In this document: positions 44,205 through 52,897 of the stretch, piece after piece | Position numbering within the stretch: position 1 is the stretch's first letter | How the letters are laid out: each line of letters begins with the position of its first letter | NCBI RefSeq assembly: GCF_001050345.1 | Contig: NZ_LFMW01000009.1 | Span: 1-64,000, forward strand | Reading direction: 5' to 3' | DNA length: 64,000 nt | Origin: Pseudomonas fildesensis | GTDB taxonomy: Bacteria > Pseudomonadota > Gammaproteobacteria > Pseudomonadales > Pseudomonadaceae | Notes under the pieces: model-generated | Told to the model about the DNA's origin: nothing | The model's input: only the letters and a program-made list of their open reading frames with translations | The model's database searches: none | Translations under genes and position numbers: made by a program

Positions 44205-44340
44205 GCTTAACTCCCTTTAAGTAGTGGGCGGAAATCGCCCTACAAGATTTTGCGGTGAAACATACGCTGAATTCAGGGTATTGGCTGAATTTTTGTACAA
44301 AATGTGACGAAGTTTTCATCAGTAGATTGCGAGCAACTTA

Positions 44341-44474
44341 TCGTTGCGCACGCTCCGCGTGGGAATGCCGCCTGGGGCGCTCCGCGTCCCGCCATCCGTG
44401 TAAGGCTTAAGCCTTCGGCACTGGTGACGCGGAGCGTCACGGGATGCATTCCCACGCGGGAGCGTGGGAACGAT
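44341..44474. repeat. Palindromic intergenic repeat (GATCGTTCCCACGCTC type)
   Basis: Second of four copies of this family. The outer arms lie at each end, with inner GTGACGCGGAGCGTCAC. It fills much of the gene-free 44205-44574. Confidence 0.85.
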
Positions 44475-44574
44475 CTGAATCGGACTGTTAGCTGAATTTT
44501 TGAACAGCGTGTAACGTGGTTTTAGAGTACTTGGCAACATGCCAAGATCAGCATTTGCCTAAGAAGACTGCTCC

Positions 44575-44769
44575 GTGGAAGAAACGACGGTTAAGCACAA
44601 ACAGGCTCACTACAAGAAAATCCAACGATCCAATTACCTGGCTAGCCTTCGTCTGGATGGGTTCGATACCCAACCGGCTGATGTCGACAATCCCCTGCCG
44701 ACCCGAGAGGCCGTCCTCGCCAAGTACCGCACCGCCAAAATGCATCCCACTGGAAGCAGCGAATATTGA
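44575..44769 (+). CDS. YhfG-family small protein (possible Fic-antitoxin relative)
   Basis: This 64-residue basic protein starts with GTG 44575. The core HYKKIQRSNYLASLRLDGFD is the hallmark of YhfG proteins (R-x-NY-x-ASLRLEGF), and LPTREAVLAKYR follows as in relatives. In enterics yhfG precedes fic and encodes its antitoxin. No Fic gene is present here, so this is an orphan copy. Two repeats of the same palindromic family flank it at 44341-44474 and 44800-44936. The lack of a clear ribosome site keeps confidence moderate. Confidence 0.6.
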   Translation: MEETTVKHKQAHYKKIQRSNYLASLRLDGFDTQPADVDNPLPTREAVLAKYRTAKMHPTGSSEY

Positions 44770-44799
44770 TACGGTGCATCGGTAGACCTATCAGCAACT

Positions 44800-44936
44800 G
44801 ATCGTTCCGCACGCTCCGCGTGGGAATGCCGCCTGGGACGCTCTGCGTCCTGCCATCCGCGCACGGTTTGAGCACTCGGTACTGGTGACGCAGAGCGTCA
44901 TGGAATGTATTCCCACGCGGGAGCGTGGGAACGATC
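44800..44936. repeat. Palindromic intergenic repeat (GATCGTTCCCACGCTC type)
   Basis: Third copy, only about 330 bp from the previous one. Its right arm runs into the next open frame. Confidence 0.85.
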
Positions 44937-44937
44937 T

Positions 44938-45207
44938 GATCGCCTTCTACGCACCAATTTCACCGACCCCCATCCTCTCGTCATAGACACCGAAGCCAAA
45001 GCCGAAGACATCCAGTCCGCCGCACATCAACGCATCCGCGCTGCCACGGACCTACTGGAAACCTTCTCATGCCTGACCTTCGAACACGCCGACCTCAAAG
45101 ACATTTCCCACATCACCAACGCCCTATACCTGCTCGTCCAGGATGGCTGTGATTTGCTGGAAGCCGCGCAACACGTACAACTGCACCCTCCGCAACCAAA
45201 CAGCTAA
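44938..45207 (+). pseudogene. Small protein gene missing its 5' end next to a repeat
   Basis: The frame encodes a helical C-terminal part (TDLLETFSCLTFEHADLKDI and NALYLLVQDGCDLLEAAQ) that looks like a Pseudomonas DUF3077/DUF6124-type small protein. The only upstream ATG is at 44905 inside the repeat and has no ribosome site. I infer that the repeat replaced the original start. Function unknown. The following 160 bp hold no gene. Confidence 0.4.
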
Positions 45208-45365
45208 GCAACACCCTTTGAGCGGTTGAACGCCCGAAATTCGCTGCCAAGCTACAAATGCCGGAAACCTCTGTAAGAAATTGCCAAACACTGCGCCATC
45301 CTCTTCCCAAACTGCTTCAAAGACCCGCTCAACCCTCTATAGAAATTACCTGCAGCTGACTGAAA

Positions 45366-45848
45366 ATGGCGTCCTCTCAACCGTCTCGGCAAACACCCTT
45401 GAACATCGGAAGGACTCAACACGTCGGCCACTACGGCGTCATCTTCACAGTGATTCGCTTCACTGTTATGCCCGGCCTATGCCTGCTGGAAGCAAAAGCC
45501 GCAGTGCAGCAGGTTCGCGATCAGATACGCTGCCTTTACCAAAAAATGCTGGCTAGAGATTTGCCATGCGAGATATCGGTCGCAATTTCTTATCCATTGA
45601 GATGGAGTCAAGCCGATCGGTTAAACGACCAAAACATCCTCATCAAACAAATAATTTCCAGAGCTGTTGCAGCGCCAGGAATTGTTATTTCGACAGTAAC
45701 TGCAGGCTTCGTTGGTAATACGATTTCCGGCAAGCTTCGCAGATATCACGCTGGAGACATCATCATCGGTCTGGATGCCAATGTGAGAGGAGGCATAGGA
45801 CCGCAACGGTCAACACTCTCAACACATATCTACTCGGACGAGCCCTAA
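45366..45848 (+). CDS. Hypothetical protein paired with the DUF1493 gene
   Basis: This 160-residue frame is more A+T-rich than the core genes. The first 34 residues are doubtful, because the next Met at 45468 (MPGLCLLEAK) could be the start; neither has a good ribosome site. The later part has helical and beta segments (AVQQVRDQIRCLYQKMLARD and SRAVAAPGIVISTVTAGFVG, then a glycine-rich DANVRGGIGPQRS). It stops 4 bp before the DUF1493 gene, which suggests co-expression. I recognise no family. Confidence 0.45.
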   Translation: MASSQPSRQTPLNIGRTQHVGHYGVIFTVIRFTVMPGLCLLEAKAAVQQVRDQIRCLYQKMLARDLPCEISVAISYPLRWSQADRLNDQNILIKQIISRAVAAPGIVISTVTAGFVGNTISGKLRRYHAGDIIIGLDANVRGGIGPQRSTLSTHIYSDEP

Positions 45849-45852
45849 TCAC

Positions 45853-46482
45853 ATGGCCCTGTACCTTCAATCCGCCTTTTTCCTCGTGATCTATTTGGTG
45901 CTGCACTACCAAATTACTGACCCCATGCTCAGAAAGCGCTTCGCGGTTACATTTCTCGCAACAGGCCTTACTTTGACATTCGTACTGCCCTACGTAGCGG
46001 TATTCCTAAGAATGCCCCTCTTAACTGTCTTCGTATTCTTGATAGGCTTGGCACTCTTCATCACCCGAAACACATACCGCCTCCAACGCAACCATCCCCC
46101 TCACCCACTCCTGCGTGCACCCACCATGAACCTGGCCCCCAACTTCCCCGAAGACCCTGTCATGCAGCAGCTTCTGCAACTGCTGCACGAAGAAATCGGC
46201 CTGCCGAAACACAAGACCCTCCGCCTGCAAACCTCGATCAACTTCGACCTCGGCTGCAACGGCGCCGAAGCCAAGCAGCTGGTTGAAGCGCTGGAGCAGG
46301 ATTTTGCCGTCGACCTGGGCGACTACGACGCTTATCGTTACTTCCACCCGCCGGTTTTCGACGTCTTCCTCAAACGCCGAGCCAAAGGGCGTGGCGACAA
46401 GGTGCCCTTGACCATCGGCATGCTCTACCTGGCCATCAAAACCCACAGCTGGGACACGCAGACGCTGGAAAATTTGAGCTAA
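45853..46482 (+). CDS. DUF1493 acyl-carrier-like protein with a membrane-anchored N-terminus
   Basis: This 209-residue protein joins two parts. Residues 1-75 carry two or three hydrophobic helices (LQSAFFLVIYLVLHYQI, FAVTFLATGLTLTFVLPYVA, LLTVFVFLIGLALFI). From about residue 92 a DUF1493 domain begins (DPVMQQLLQLLHEEIGLPK, INFDLGCNGAEAKQLVEALE, DLGDYDAYRYFHPPVFD). The ACP-like position that would hold the phosphopantetheine Ser is Gly-Ala here (DLGCNGAEA), as is common in DUF1493. A Met at about residue 91 could start a soluble form. The 5' half is A+T-richer than the 3' half. Confidence 0.7.
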   Translation: MALYLQSAFFLVIYLVLHYQITDPMLRKRFAVTFLATGLTLTFVLPYVAVFLRMPLLTVFVFLIGLALFITRNTYRLQRNHPPHPLLRAPTMNLAPNFPEDPVMQQLLQLLHEEIGLPKHKTLRLQTSINFDLGCNGAEAKQLVEALEQDFAVDLGDYDAYRYFHPPVFDVFLKRRAKGRGDKVPLTIGMLYLAIKTHSWDTQTLENLS

Positions 46483-46515
46483 GCAAACAGCGACTCCAGG
46501 TACACCGAAAGTCAA

Positions 46516-46608
46516 AATGTGGGAGCGGGCTTGCTCGCGATAGCGGTGAGTCAGTCAATTATTTTCTGACAGAAAAAACGCTATCGCGAACAAGCCCGCT
46601 CCCACATT
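46516..46608. repeat. REP palindrome pair (GTGGGAGCGGGCTTGCTCGCGAT type)
   Basis: Two arms of about 25 bp with a 40-bp spacer lie between the DUF1493 gene and the exporter gene. Confidence 0.85.
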
Positions 46609-46654
46609 AGAGCTGCGCCAGCCGGGCCAAACACACACATAACGAGGACCTTAC

Positions 46655-47518
46655 ATGGACGTAACAATGGGCCTGCTAGCCGCCCTGCTCTGGGGCGGTA
46701 CGGATTTCCTAGTGGGCCTCAACGCCCGAGCCGTGGGCGTGAAACGCGCGGTGTACTTCGGCCAAGCCCTCGGCTTCCTGATCATGACGCTGCTGCTCGT
46801 CATCTTCCCGTCCGTACTCTTCAAATCCCTCGACGCCTCGTCGAGCGTCTGGCTAATGGGCATTGCTGCGGCGCTGTTCACCGTCTCCGGCGCCCTTGCC
46901 CTGTCCAAGGCCTTCGCCCTGGGCAAAGCAGCCATCGTCGCGCCGCTGGTAACCTCCTACGGCGTCGTCACCACGCTGCTGTCCTGGACCAGCGGCGAAC
47001 ACATCAGCTTGATCCAACTCGGCTGCATCGTCCTGTGCGTCATCGGCGTAATCCTCTCCAGCCTCCATAAAGACAACGGCGTCCCCCACAACAGCTCAAA
47101 CCGCGCCATCGCTTACGCCATGCTCGCCGCGCTGCTGTACGGCACCAGCTTCTGGCTGCAGGGTCGCTACACACTGCCCGCGCTGGGGCCGATCACCATG
47201 TTGTGGCTGGGTTATCTGGTGGGCTTGTGCGTACTGGTGGTGATGGTGCTGAAGATCAAGGACGGCCTGAAAATCCCGCCGCTGAAAAACTGCGCGACGT
47301 TGACCGGTGCGAGCTTGATGAACCTGGGCGGGTTCTCGGCGTTTTCGTGGGGGGCGATGGCGGGGTCGGTTTCGGTGGTGACGGTGATCAGTACGTTGTC
47401 GGGAGGGATTGCAGCGATTTTGGGGTTTGTGTTTTTCAAGGAGCGGTTGTCGGCCGTGCAGGTGCTGGGGGTTGTGCTGGTGCTAATTGGCGCAGTGGTT
47501 TTGCACATCGCACACTGA
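46655..47518 (+). CDS. EamA/DMT-superfamily membrane transporter
   Basis: This 287-residue inner-membrane protein has ten predicted helices in two EamA repeats of about 140 residues. The first starts MGLLAALLWGGTDFLVGLNA; the second starts AIAYAMLAALLYGTSFWLQG. A GAGG site precedes the ATG. Family members export amino acids, nucleobases or drugs; the substrate is not indicated. It is monocistronic and convergent with pckA across a shared terminator. Confidence 0.88.
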   Translation: MDVTMGLLAALLWGGTDFLVGLNARAVGVKRAVYFGQALGFLIMTLLLVIFPSVLFKSLDASSSVWLMGIAAALFTVSGALALSKAFALGKAAIVAPLVTSYGVVTTLLSWTSGEHISLIQLGCIVLCVIGVILSSLHKDNGVPHNSSNRAIAYAMLAALLYGTSFWLQGRYTLPALGPITMLWLGYLVGLCVLVVMVLKIKDGLKIPPLKNCATLTGASLMNLGGFSAFSWGAMAGSVSVVTVISTLSGGIAAILGFVFFKERLSAVQVLGVVLVLIGAVVLHIAH

Positions 47519-47530
47519 CCTATCGACCAC

Positions 47531-47560
47531 AAAAAAGCCGCCCACTAGGGGCGGCTTTTT
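47531..47560. terminator. Bidirectional terminator between the exporter and pckA
   Basis: AAAAAAGCCGCCC and GGGCGGCTTTTT form a strong stem with T tracts on both strands. Confidence 0.9.
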
Positions 47561-47575
47561 AACAGCGACCGAATC

Positions 47576-49117
47576 TTACAACTTCGGACCCGCAGCCTTG
47601 ATCGCGTCACTCACCTCAAACTTCTTGAAGTTCTCCACGAACAACCCCGCCAGCGCCTTAGCAGCCTCATCGTAAGCAGCCTTGTCAGCCCAGGTGTTAC
47701 GTGGGTTCAACAGGCCTGTCTCAACGCCTGGCACAGCCAATGGCACGTCGAGGTTGATGGTGTCGAGGTGTTGGGTTTCAGCACCGATCAACGCGCCGCT
47801 CTGGATCGCTGCGATGACGCCGCGAGTGGTCGGGATGTTGAAGCGTTTGCCGACGCCGTAGCCGCCACCGGTCCAGCCGGTGTTGACCAGGTAGACCTTG
47901 GAGCCGAAGCCGCGGATGCGCTTGATCAGCAGCTCGGCGTATTCGCCGGCCGGGCGTGGGAAGAATGGCGCGCCGAAGCAGGTGGAGAAGGTCGACTTGA
48001 TGCCGCTGCCGGAACCCATTTCGGTCGAGCCCACCAGTGCGGTGTAGCCGGACAGGAAGTGGTAGGCCGCTTGTTCTTCGCTGAGGATCGAGACGGGCGG
48101 CAGTACGCCGGTCAGGTCGCAGGTCAGGAAGATCACAGCGTTTGGCTCGCCGCCCAGGTTCTTCTCGGAACGCTTGGCAACGTGCTCCAGCGGGTAAGCG
48201 GCGCGGCTGTTCTGGGTCAGGCTGACATCGGCGTAGTCGGCGTGCTTGGCCTCATCGATGACGACGTTTTCCAGCACGGCGCCGTGTTTGATGGCTTTCC
48301 AGATGACCGGCTCGTTCTTCTCGGACAGGTCGATGCACTTGGCATAGCAACCGCCTTCGATGTTGAAAACCACGCCTTCGCCCCAGCCGTGCTCGTCGTC
48401 ACCGATCAGGTAACGGCTTTCGTCGGCGGACAGGGTGGTTTTGCCGGTGCCGGACAGGCCGAAGAACAGGGTCACGTCGCCTGCTTCGCCAATGTTGGCG
48501 GCGCAGTGCATCGGCAGTACGTCGGAAGCCGGCAGCAGGAAGTTCTGCACCGAGAACATGGCTTTTTTCATTTCACCGGCGTAACGCATGCCGGCGATCA
48601 GCACTTTCTTCTGGGCGAAATTGAGGATCACGCAACCGTCGGAGTTGGTGCCGTCACGCTCTGGCACGCACTCGAAGTTGGCCACGTTGAGCACTTGCCA
48701 CTCGTCACGACCGGCCGGGTTGTACTCGGCCGGGTTGATGAACAGGCAGCGACCGAACAGGTTCTGCCAGGCAGTCTGAGTAGTCATCTTCACGGCCAGG
48801 TAGTGGTCTTCTGCAGCCCCTACATGCACGTGGGAAACGAAATGCTCTTGCGCGTTGTTGAATGCCTCGACGCGAGCCCACAGGGCGTCGAACTTGTCGG
48901 CCGGGAACTTGCGGTTGATCGGGCCCCAGGCGATTGCGGCCTGGGTGGAAGGCTCTTCAACGATGAAACGGTCAACTGGCGAACGGCCGGTACGGTGACC
49001 GGTCTCTACGACCAGCGCGCCAGTATCGGCAAGCACGCCTTCACCGCGCTGCAGGGCTTCTTTGACCAGATCGTCAACACTCAGATCGGTGTATACGGCG
49101 TTATTGGCTTGCGTCAT
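47576..49117 (-). CDS. pckA: ATP-dependent phosphoenolpyruvate carboxykinase
   Basis: This 513-residue enzyme converts oxaloacetate and ATP to phosphoenolpyruvate, the gateway step of gluconeogenesis on organic acids. The PEPCK kinase-1a loop [14 protein letters not shown], the substrate segment [11 protein letters not shown] and the metal-binding [14 protein letters not shown] are intact. It is a monocistronic gene with a 180-bp upstream region before hslO. DctBD-driven dicarboxylate uptake elsewhere in the window would feed the same pathway. Confidence 0.97.
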   Translation of the reverse strand: MTQANNAVYTDLSVDDLVKEALQRGEGVLADTGALVVETGHRTGRSPVDRFIVEEPSTQAAIAWGPINRKFPADKFDALWARVEAFNNAQEHFVSHVHVGAAEDHYLAVKMTTQTAWQNLFGRCLFINPAEYNPAGRDEWQVLNVANFECVPERDGTNSDGCVILNFAQKKVLIAGMRYAGEMKKAMFSVQNFLLPASDVLPMHCAANIGEAGDVTLFFGLSGTGKTTLSADESRYLIGDDEHGWGEGVVFNIEGGCYAKCIDLSEKNEPVIWKAIKHGAVLENVVIDEAKHADYADVSLTQNSRAAYPLEHVAKRSEKNLGGEPNAVIFLTCDLTGVLPPVSILSEEQAAYHFLSGYTALVGSTEMGSGSGIKSTFSTCFGAPFFPRPAGEYAELLIKRIRGFGSKVYLVNTGWTGGGYGVGKRFNIPTTRGVIAAIQSGALIGAETQHLDTINLDVPLAVPGVETGLLNPRNTWADKAAYDEAAKALAGLFVENFKKFEVSDAIKAAGPKL

Positions 49118-49296
49118 GAGGTTCCCCGTCGGCCTATGGCCGAGTGCTCCAAACGTTTTGTAGTAGAAAGTTGCGCACTACTACCGCGAAAAAAGTGGGC
49201 CGGATTATGCCAGAAAAGCCCAAAAAGAGTAGGGCCCTCCCGTCAGAACAGCGCTAATCCGGCATTTGTCAGGTGATTTACCTGTGCTTAAACGTT

Positions 49297-50199
49297 TTAG
49301 TGGCGGGTATCGGAAGGGGTATCGATGCCTGCGCCGGCGAATAATTGGGCGACATCGGCGGAATCGAACAGGTAGCGCTGGTTGCAGAATTGGCAGTCGA
49401 TCTCGATATTGCCACCGTGTTCCACCACCAGGTCCTGCGCATCTTCCAGGCCCAGGCTGACCAAGGCATTGGCCGAACGCTCGCGCGAGCAGCTGCAACG
49501 GAAACGCAGGCCCTGCGCGTCGAACAGGCGCACAGCCTCTTCGTGGTACAGGCGATGGAGGATGGTTTCGTTGTCCAGGCCCAGCAACTCTTCAGCGGTC
49601 AGGGTACCGGCCAGGGCCGTCAGCTTGCGCCAGCTGTCGGTGCGTTCATCGTCGTCCTTGATGCGGTCGGCCGGCAGTTGTTGCAGCAGCAGGCCACGGG
49701 CGCGCTTGCCGTCGGCGTTGAGCCAGAACTTGGTGCCGACTTGCTGGGACATCACGAAATAGTTGGTGAAACAGTCCGAAAGGGTCTCGCCGTCGAGGTC
49801 GACAATACCCTGGTAGCGCTGGCCTTCTGTCGGGTCGACGGTGATCGCCAGCACGCCGTTGGCCATCAGGTCGGACAGGGTGGCGTCCGCAGCGATCAAG
49901 TCGGCGTCGTAACGGGCCAGGCCACGGATTTCGCGCTCGCTGGAGCATTCGATCATCAGCATCGGGACCGGGCCTTCAGAGCGGGCCTGCAGGATCAGCA
50001 AACCGTCGAACTTCATGGTGCCCACCAGCAGCGCTGCCGCCGTCATCAGCTCACCGAGCAGTTGCGCGACCGGCTCCGGATAGGGGTGCTTGGCGAGGAC
50101 TTCGGCATAGCTGCGCTCCAGCGAGACCAGTTCGCCGCGGGCGTCAATGTCGTCGAAGAGGAAGCGCTGGGTGAAGTCGGTATCCGGTAGATCAGTCAT
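49297..50199 (-). CDS. hslO: Redox-regulated chaperone Hsp33
   Basis: I place the start at the ATG at 50199 ([13 protein letters not shown]); a TTG nine codons upstream is in frame but gives no conserved extension. The 300-residue cytoplasmic chaperone has its zinc-switch cysteines as CSC and CQFC in the last 70 residues. Reduction keeps it inactive and oxidation unfolds it into an active holdase. The conserved core [20 protein letters not shown] is present. Confidence 0.95.
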   Translation of the reverse strand: MTDLPDTDFTQRFLFDDIDARGELVSLERSYAEVLAKHPYPEPVAQLLGELMTAAALLVGTMKFDGLLILQARSEGPVPMLMIECSSEREIRGLARYDADLIAADATLSDLMANGVLAITVDPTEGQRYQGIVDLDGETLSDCFTNYFVMSQQVGTKFWLNADGKRARGLLLQQLPADRIKDDDERTDSWRKLTALAGTLTAEELLGLDNETILHRLYHEEAVRLFDAQGLRFRCSCSRERSANALVSLGLEDAQDLVVEHGGNIEIDCQFCNQRYLFDSADVAQLFAGAGIDTPSDTRH

Positions 50200-50324
50200 A
50201 GGTCTGGGTATCTGAATTGATGACAAATTGATTACGAGGTTTATAGAATTAAACGCTTTAGCACCATTTTGGTGCGGCTTTCTCCTGAAAACAGAGAGCT
50301 GAATTGAGCGATGAGGGACAGTTT

Positions 50325-50924
50325 ATGAACAATCCGGGTTTGTTCCAAGCCAAGTGGAACCTCCGGCGATGGGCGCTTTGCAATTTACTCGCTATCGGGC
50401 TGCTGTGTTTTTGGCTGTGGCCCGCGGGCCAGATGCTGTGTGTAATTTTCGACGAGTGGCTGTTTCATCTGCTAAATGACCCTTTGGCGAGCAACTCGAC
50501 ATGGCTGCACCTGTGGGCCGTGGCCAGTCTGCGGCCGTTTGATGCGGTGGTCGGGATCATTTTGCTGGCGCTGCTGATTCGTGGCGACTGGGTGTTCAAG
50601 GCCATGCAGGTGCGTCAGGCGTTCTTTGGCTTTCTTGGCATTCTGCTGCTGTTGTTGTTTATCCGCATGCTGTTTTCCAAGCTCGCGGCGCACATGGGCT
50701 GGCAACACAGTAGCCCGTCGATGGTGATCAGCGGGGCGATTCAGATGAGTGACTACTTCCCAGGGCTTGAGAAAACCTGGGAGCTGAAAGACCGCTCAAG
50801 CCAGAGTTTCCCGGGCGATCACGCCTCGGTGTTGTTGATCTGGGGGATGTTCATGACGGTGTTTGCCAAACGGATCTGCCAGGTGCTGGTCGGTCGATTG
50901 AGCGTCGTAAGAGCACCGCAATAA
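50325..50924 (+). CDS. PAP2-type phosphatase, C-terminally shortened
   Basis: This 199-residue membrane protein starts at ATG 50325 after GAGGGACA. It has helices at ALCNLLAIGLLCFWLW, PFDAVVGIILLALLI and FFGFLGILLLLLFIRML, and the second PAP2 signature as SFPGDHAS (PSGH-like). The third signature, SRxxxxxHxxxD, is absent: the chain ends LVGRLSVVRAPQ and the stop lies directly at a REP pair. Typical relatives continue for 40-60 residues. It is probably a lipid phosphatase gene truncated by loss of its 3' end, so activity is doubtful. Confidence 0.75.
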   Translation: MNNPGLFQAKWNLRRWALCNLLAIGLLCFWLWPAGQMLCVIFDEWLFHLLNDPLASNSTWLHLWAVASLRPFDAVVGIILLALLIRGDWVFKAMQVRQAFFGFLGILLLLLFIRMLFSKLAAHMGWQHSSPSMVISGAIQMSDYFPGLEKTWELKDRSSQSFPGDHASVLLIWGMFMTVFAKRICQVLVGRLSVVRAPQ

Positions 50925-51062
50925 CCTGTGGCAAGCGAGCTTGCCCGGCGTTGGGCTGCGCAGCGGCCCCAAAACCAAACGCCTCGGTTTGCCTGAACCA
51001 ACGGGGTGGCGAGTACTGGGGCTGCTGCGCAGCCCAACGCGGGGCAAGCCCGCTCGCCACAA
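50925..51062. repeat. REP palindrome pair (GTGGCGAGCGGGCTTG type)
   Basis: Same family as 20267-20403. It starts immediately after the stop codon of the shortened PAP2 gene and ends just before hslR. Confidence 0.85.
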
Positions 51063-51098
51063 CAAGCCTGCTGGCCACAAAAGCTCATCCGCCCAAGG

Positions 51099-51506
51099 CT
51101 AGTCATCATTACCACTGCCGCGAAACTTGAACAGATCGCGGCGCTGCTTTTTGCTCGGTTTGCCATCGGTGGTCATGCCTGTGGCACCCGCCTTGCGCAT
51201 GGCCGCCGCGTTTTCACGCTTGGCAATGCTGGCTTCGGTTTCGGTATACAGTGCCTGTGCTTCAGGTGCCCCTCGCCGTACGACGGAAAGCGCCTGGACC
51301 ACGACGGTCTTTTCATCAAAGCCGGTACGAATCTGTAACTCATCACCGACACGTGGTTCTTTGCCCGGCTTGCAGCGCTCGCCGCGATGATGCACCTTGC
51401 CACTCTCGATGGCGGCCTTGGCCAAGGCCCGCGTTTTGTAGAAACGCGCAGCCCACAGCCACTTGTCCAAACGGACCTTTTCTTCCTCTTCCTGCTTTTG
51501 AGCCAC
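51099..51506 (-). CDS. hslR: Ribosome-associated heat-shock protein Hsp15 (S4 domain)
   Basis: This 135-residue basic protein rescues stalled 50S subunits carrying nascent chains in E. coli. I choose GTG 51506, preceded by GAGGAA; the frame runs to an ATG at 51572 without conservation. The S4 RNA-binding domain is VRLDKWLWAARFYKTRALAK onward, with KPGKEPRVGDEL. The tail is rich in K and R. It lies convergent with the PAP2 gene and near hslO, as in other gammaproteobacteria. Confidence 0.92.
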   Translation of the reverse strand: MAQKQEEEEKVRLDKWLWAARFYKTRALAKAAIESGKVHHRGERCKPGKEPRVGDELQIRTGFDEKTVVVQALSVVRRGAPEAQALYTETEASIAKRENAAAMRKAGATGMTTDGKPSKKQRRDLFKFRGSGNDD

Positions 51507-51621
51507 TTGAATTCCTCGCTCTGAAAAATGTCGCAACTTTACCGTTGAAACCCGTCGACGCATTAACCCCAAGGCTCACCTAAGATATGCCAGGTAGCCC
51601 CTTTTTTCGCGAGGATACGCT

Positions 51622-52401
51622 GTGACCGACTTCCCCACTTCACTCACCTCGCCCAACCAGCCTTGCGTGGGTTGCCAGCAAAGCGAGCCCCTGGGCTTTG
51701 ACTTTGCGTTCGCCTATCAGCCAATCGTAGACCTTCGGGACCATTCTATTTTTGCTCACGAAGCATTAGTGCGCGGTACGAACGGCGAAGGGGCGCTGTC
51801 GGTGCTGGATCAGGTCAACGACCAGAATCGCTATCGCTTCGACCAACGTTGCCGCCAGCAGGCGATTGCGGGGGCGGCGGCGCTGGGGATGCAAACTCAC
51901 CTGTCGATCAACTTTTTGCCCAATGCGGTGTATCGGCCGGAGCTGTGTATTCGCAGCACCCTGGAGGCTGCCCGCGAGCATAACTTTCCGCTGAACCAGC
52001 TGATTTTCGAGACACTGGAAAGCGAGCATGTAGATAACTATCGCCATTTGACGAATATTCTGCGTGAATACCGCGAATTCGGCTTCAAGACCGCCATCGA
52101 CGATTTCGGCGCGGGCTATTCGGGGCTGAATTTGCTGGCCGACTTCCAACCTGACCTGATTAAACTCGACATGGCGCTGATTCGCGATGTCGACCAGGAC
52201 CGTGTCCGTCAGGTGATCGTCCAAGGCATTGTCACAATCTGTGAGCAGTTGGGGGTTACTGTCATCGCCGAAGGCATCGAAAGTGCCGGCGAGCGAGACT
52301 TCCTGTCCGACTGCGGAATATTTCTGATGCAAGGCTACTGGTTCGCCAGGCCTGCATTCAAAGCCCTGGCCGAGGTCAAACCTCAGGCCTGGGCGAATTG
52401 A
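51622..52401 (+). CDS. rimA: EAL-domain c-di-GMP phosphodiesterase of the rim operon
   Basis: This 259-residue cytoplasmic protein is a stand-alone EAL domain. The EAL triplet is at residues 47-49 (HEALVRG). Other catalytic motifs are NFLPN, FETLESE, AIDDFGAGYSGL, KLDMALI, AEGIES and QGYWFARP, so it looks active. A CVGC pair at residues 15-18 lies ahead of the fold. It starts with GTG. It is followed by rimB and rimK; in P. fluorescens the RimA protein is known to modulate RimK with c-di-GMP. Confidence 0.9.
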   Translation: MTDFPTSLTSPNQPCVGCQQSEPLGFDFAFAYQPIVDLRDHSIFAHEALVRGTNGEGALSVLDQVNDQNRYRFDQRCRQQAIAGAAALGMQTHLSINFLPNAVYRPELCIRSTLEAAREHNFPLNQLIFETLESEHVDNYRHLTNILREYREFGFKTAIDDFGAGYSGLNLLADFQPDLIKLDMALIRDVDQDRVRQVIVQGIVTICEQLGVTVIAEGIESAGERDFLSDCGIFLMQGYWFARPAFKALAEVKPQAWAN

Positions 52402-52414
52402 TCGGTTATCCATA

Positions 52415-52897
52415 TTGAAGACATTTGACCATTTGACCGTTGTGGGTCTGCGTGAGTGGGTGGCACTTCCCGACTTGGGAGTGGCGGGCCTGCGCGCAAA
52501 GATCGACACCGGGGCCAGTACCTCAAGCTTGCACGCCACCGACATCGAGCCCTTTGAGCGTGACGGTGAACAGTGGGTGCGCTTTACCGCGCACCTGGGC
52601 AGCGTTGTGCAACTGCGTCACCGCCGCTGTGAAGCGCCGCTGGTGGCCATGAAGACGATCAAGAGTTCCAACGGCCATGCGCAGGTGCGCTACGTGATAA
52701 GCACCACCCTGGCCTTGGGTGATGGGGTGTGGCGGGTGGAGTTCACCCTCGCCTGCCGCAAAGCCATGCGTTACCGCCTATTGCTCGGTTCCAAGGCGCT
52801 GATTGACGGCCAGTTGGTGGTCAATCCAGGCGTCAAGTACGTTCAAGACAAGCCGGTGTTCCCGGTCTCTACTATTTCTGCCCCAGGTGCTGCATGA
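52415..52897 (+). CDS. rimB: RimB retropepsin-like aspartic protease
   Basis: This 160-residue protein belongs to the retropepsin-like family often labelled ATP-dependent zinc protease. The aspartic active site is [14 protein letters not shown] (DTGA). It begins with TTG at 52415 in a poor ribosome context, with the conserved [15 protein letters not shown] start. It overlaps rimK by 4 bp (ATGA), so the pair is translationally coupled. It is known to work against RimK-made polyglutamate tails on ribosomal protein S6. Confidence 0.9.
   Translation: MKTFDHLTVVGLREWVALPDLGVAGLRAKIDTGASTSSLHATDIEPFERDGEQWVRFTAHLGSVVQLRHRRCEAPLVAMKTIKSSNGHAQVRYVISTTLALGDGVWRVEFTLACRKAMRYRLLLGSKALIDGQLVVNPGVKYVQDKPVFPVSTISAPGAA

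Noticed and set aside
45281..45556. Plus-strand 91-codon frame overlapping the hypothetical gene at 45366
   Set aside because: It overlaps a longer frame that ends next to the DUF1493 gene, has no ribosome site and has low-complexity content.
46021..46515. Minus-strand frame opposite the DUF1493 gene
   Set aside because: It has no recognisable motifs, and the plus strand carries the DUF1493 signature.
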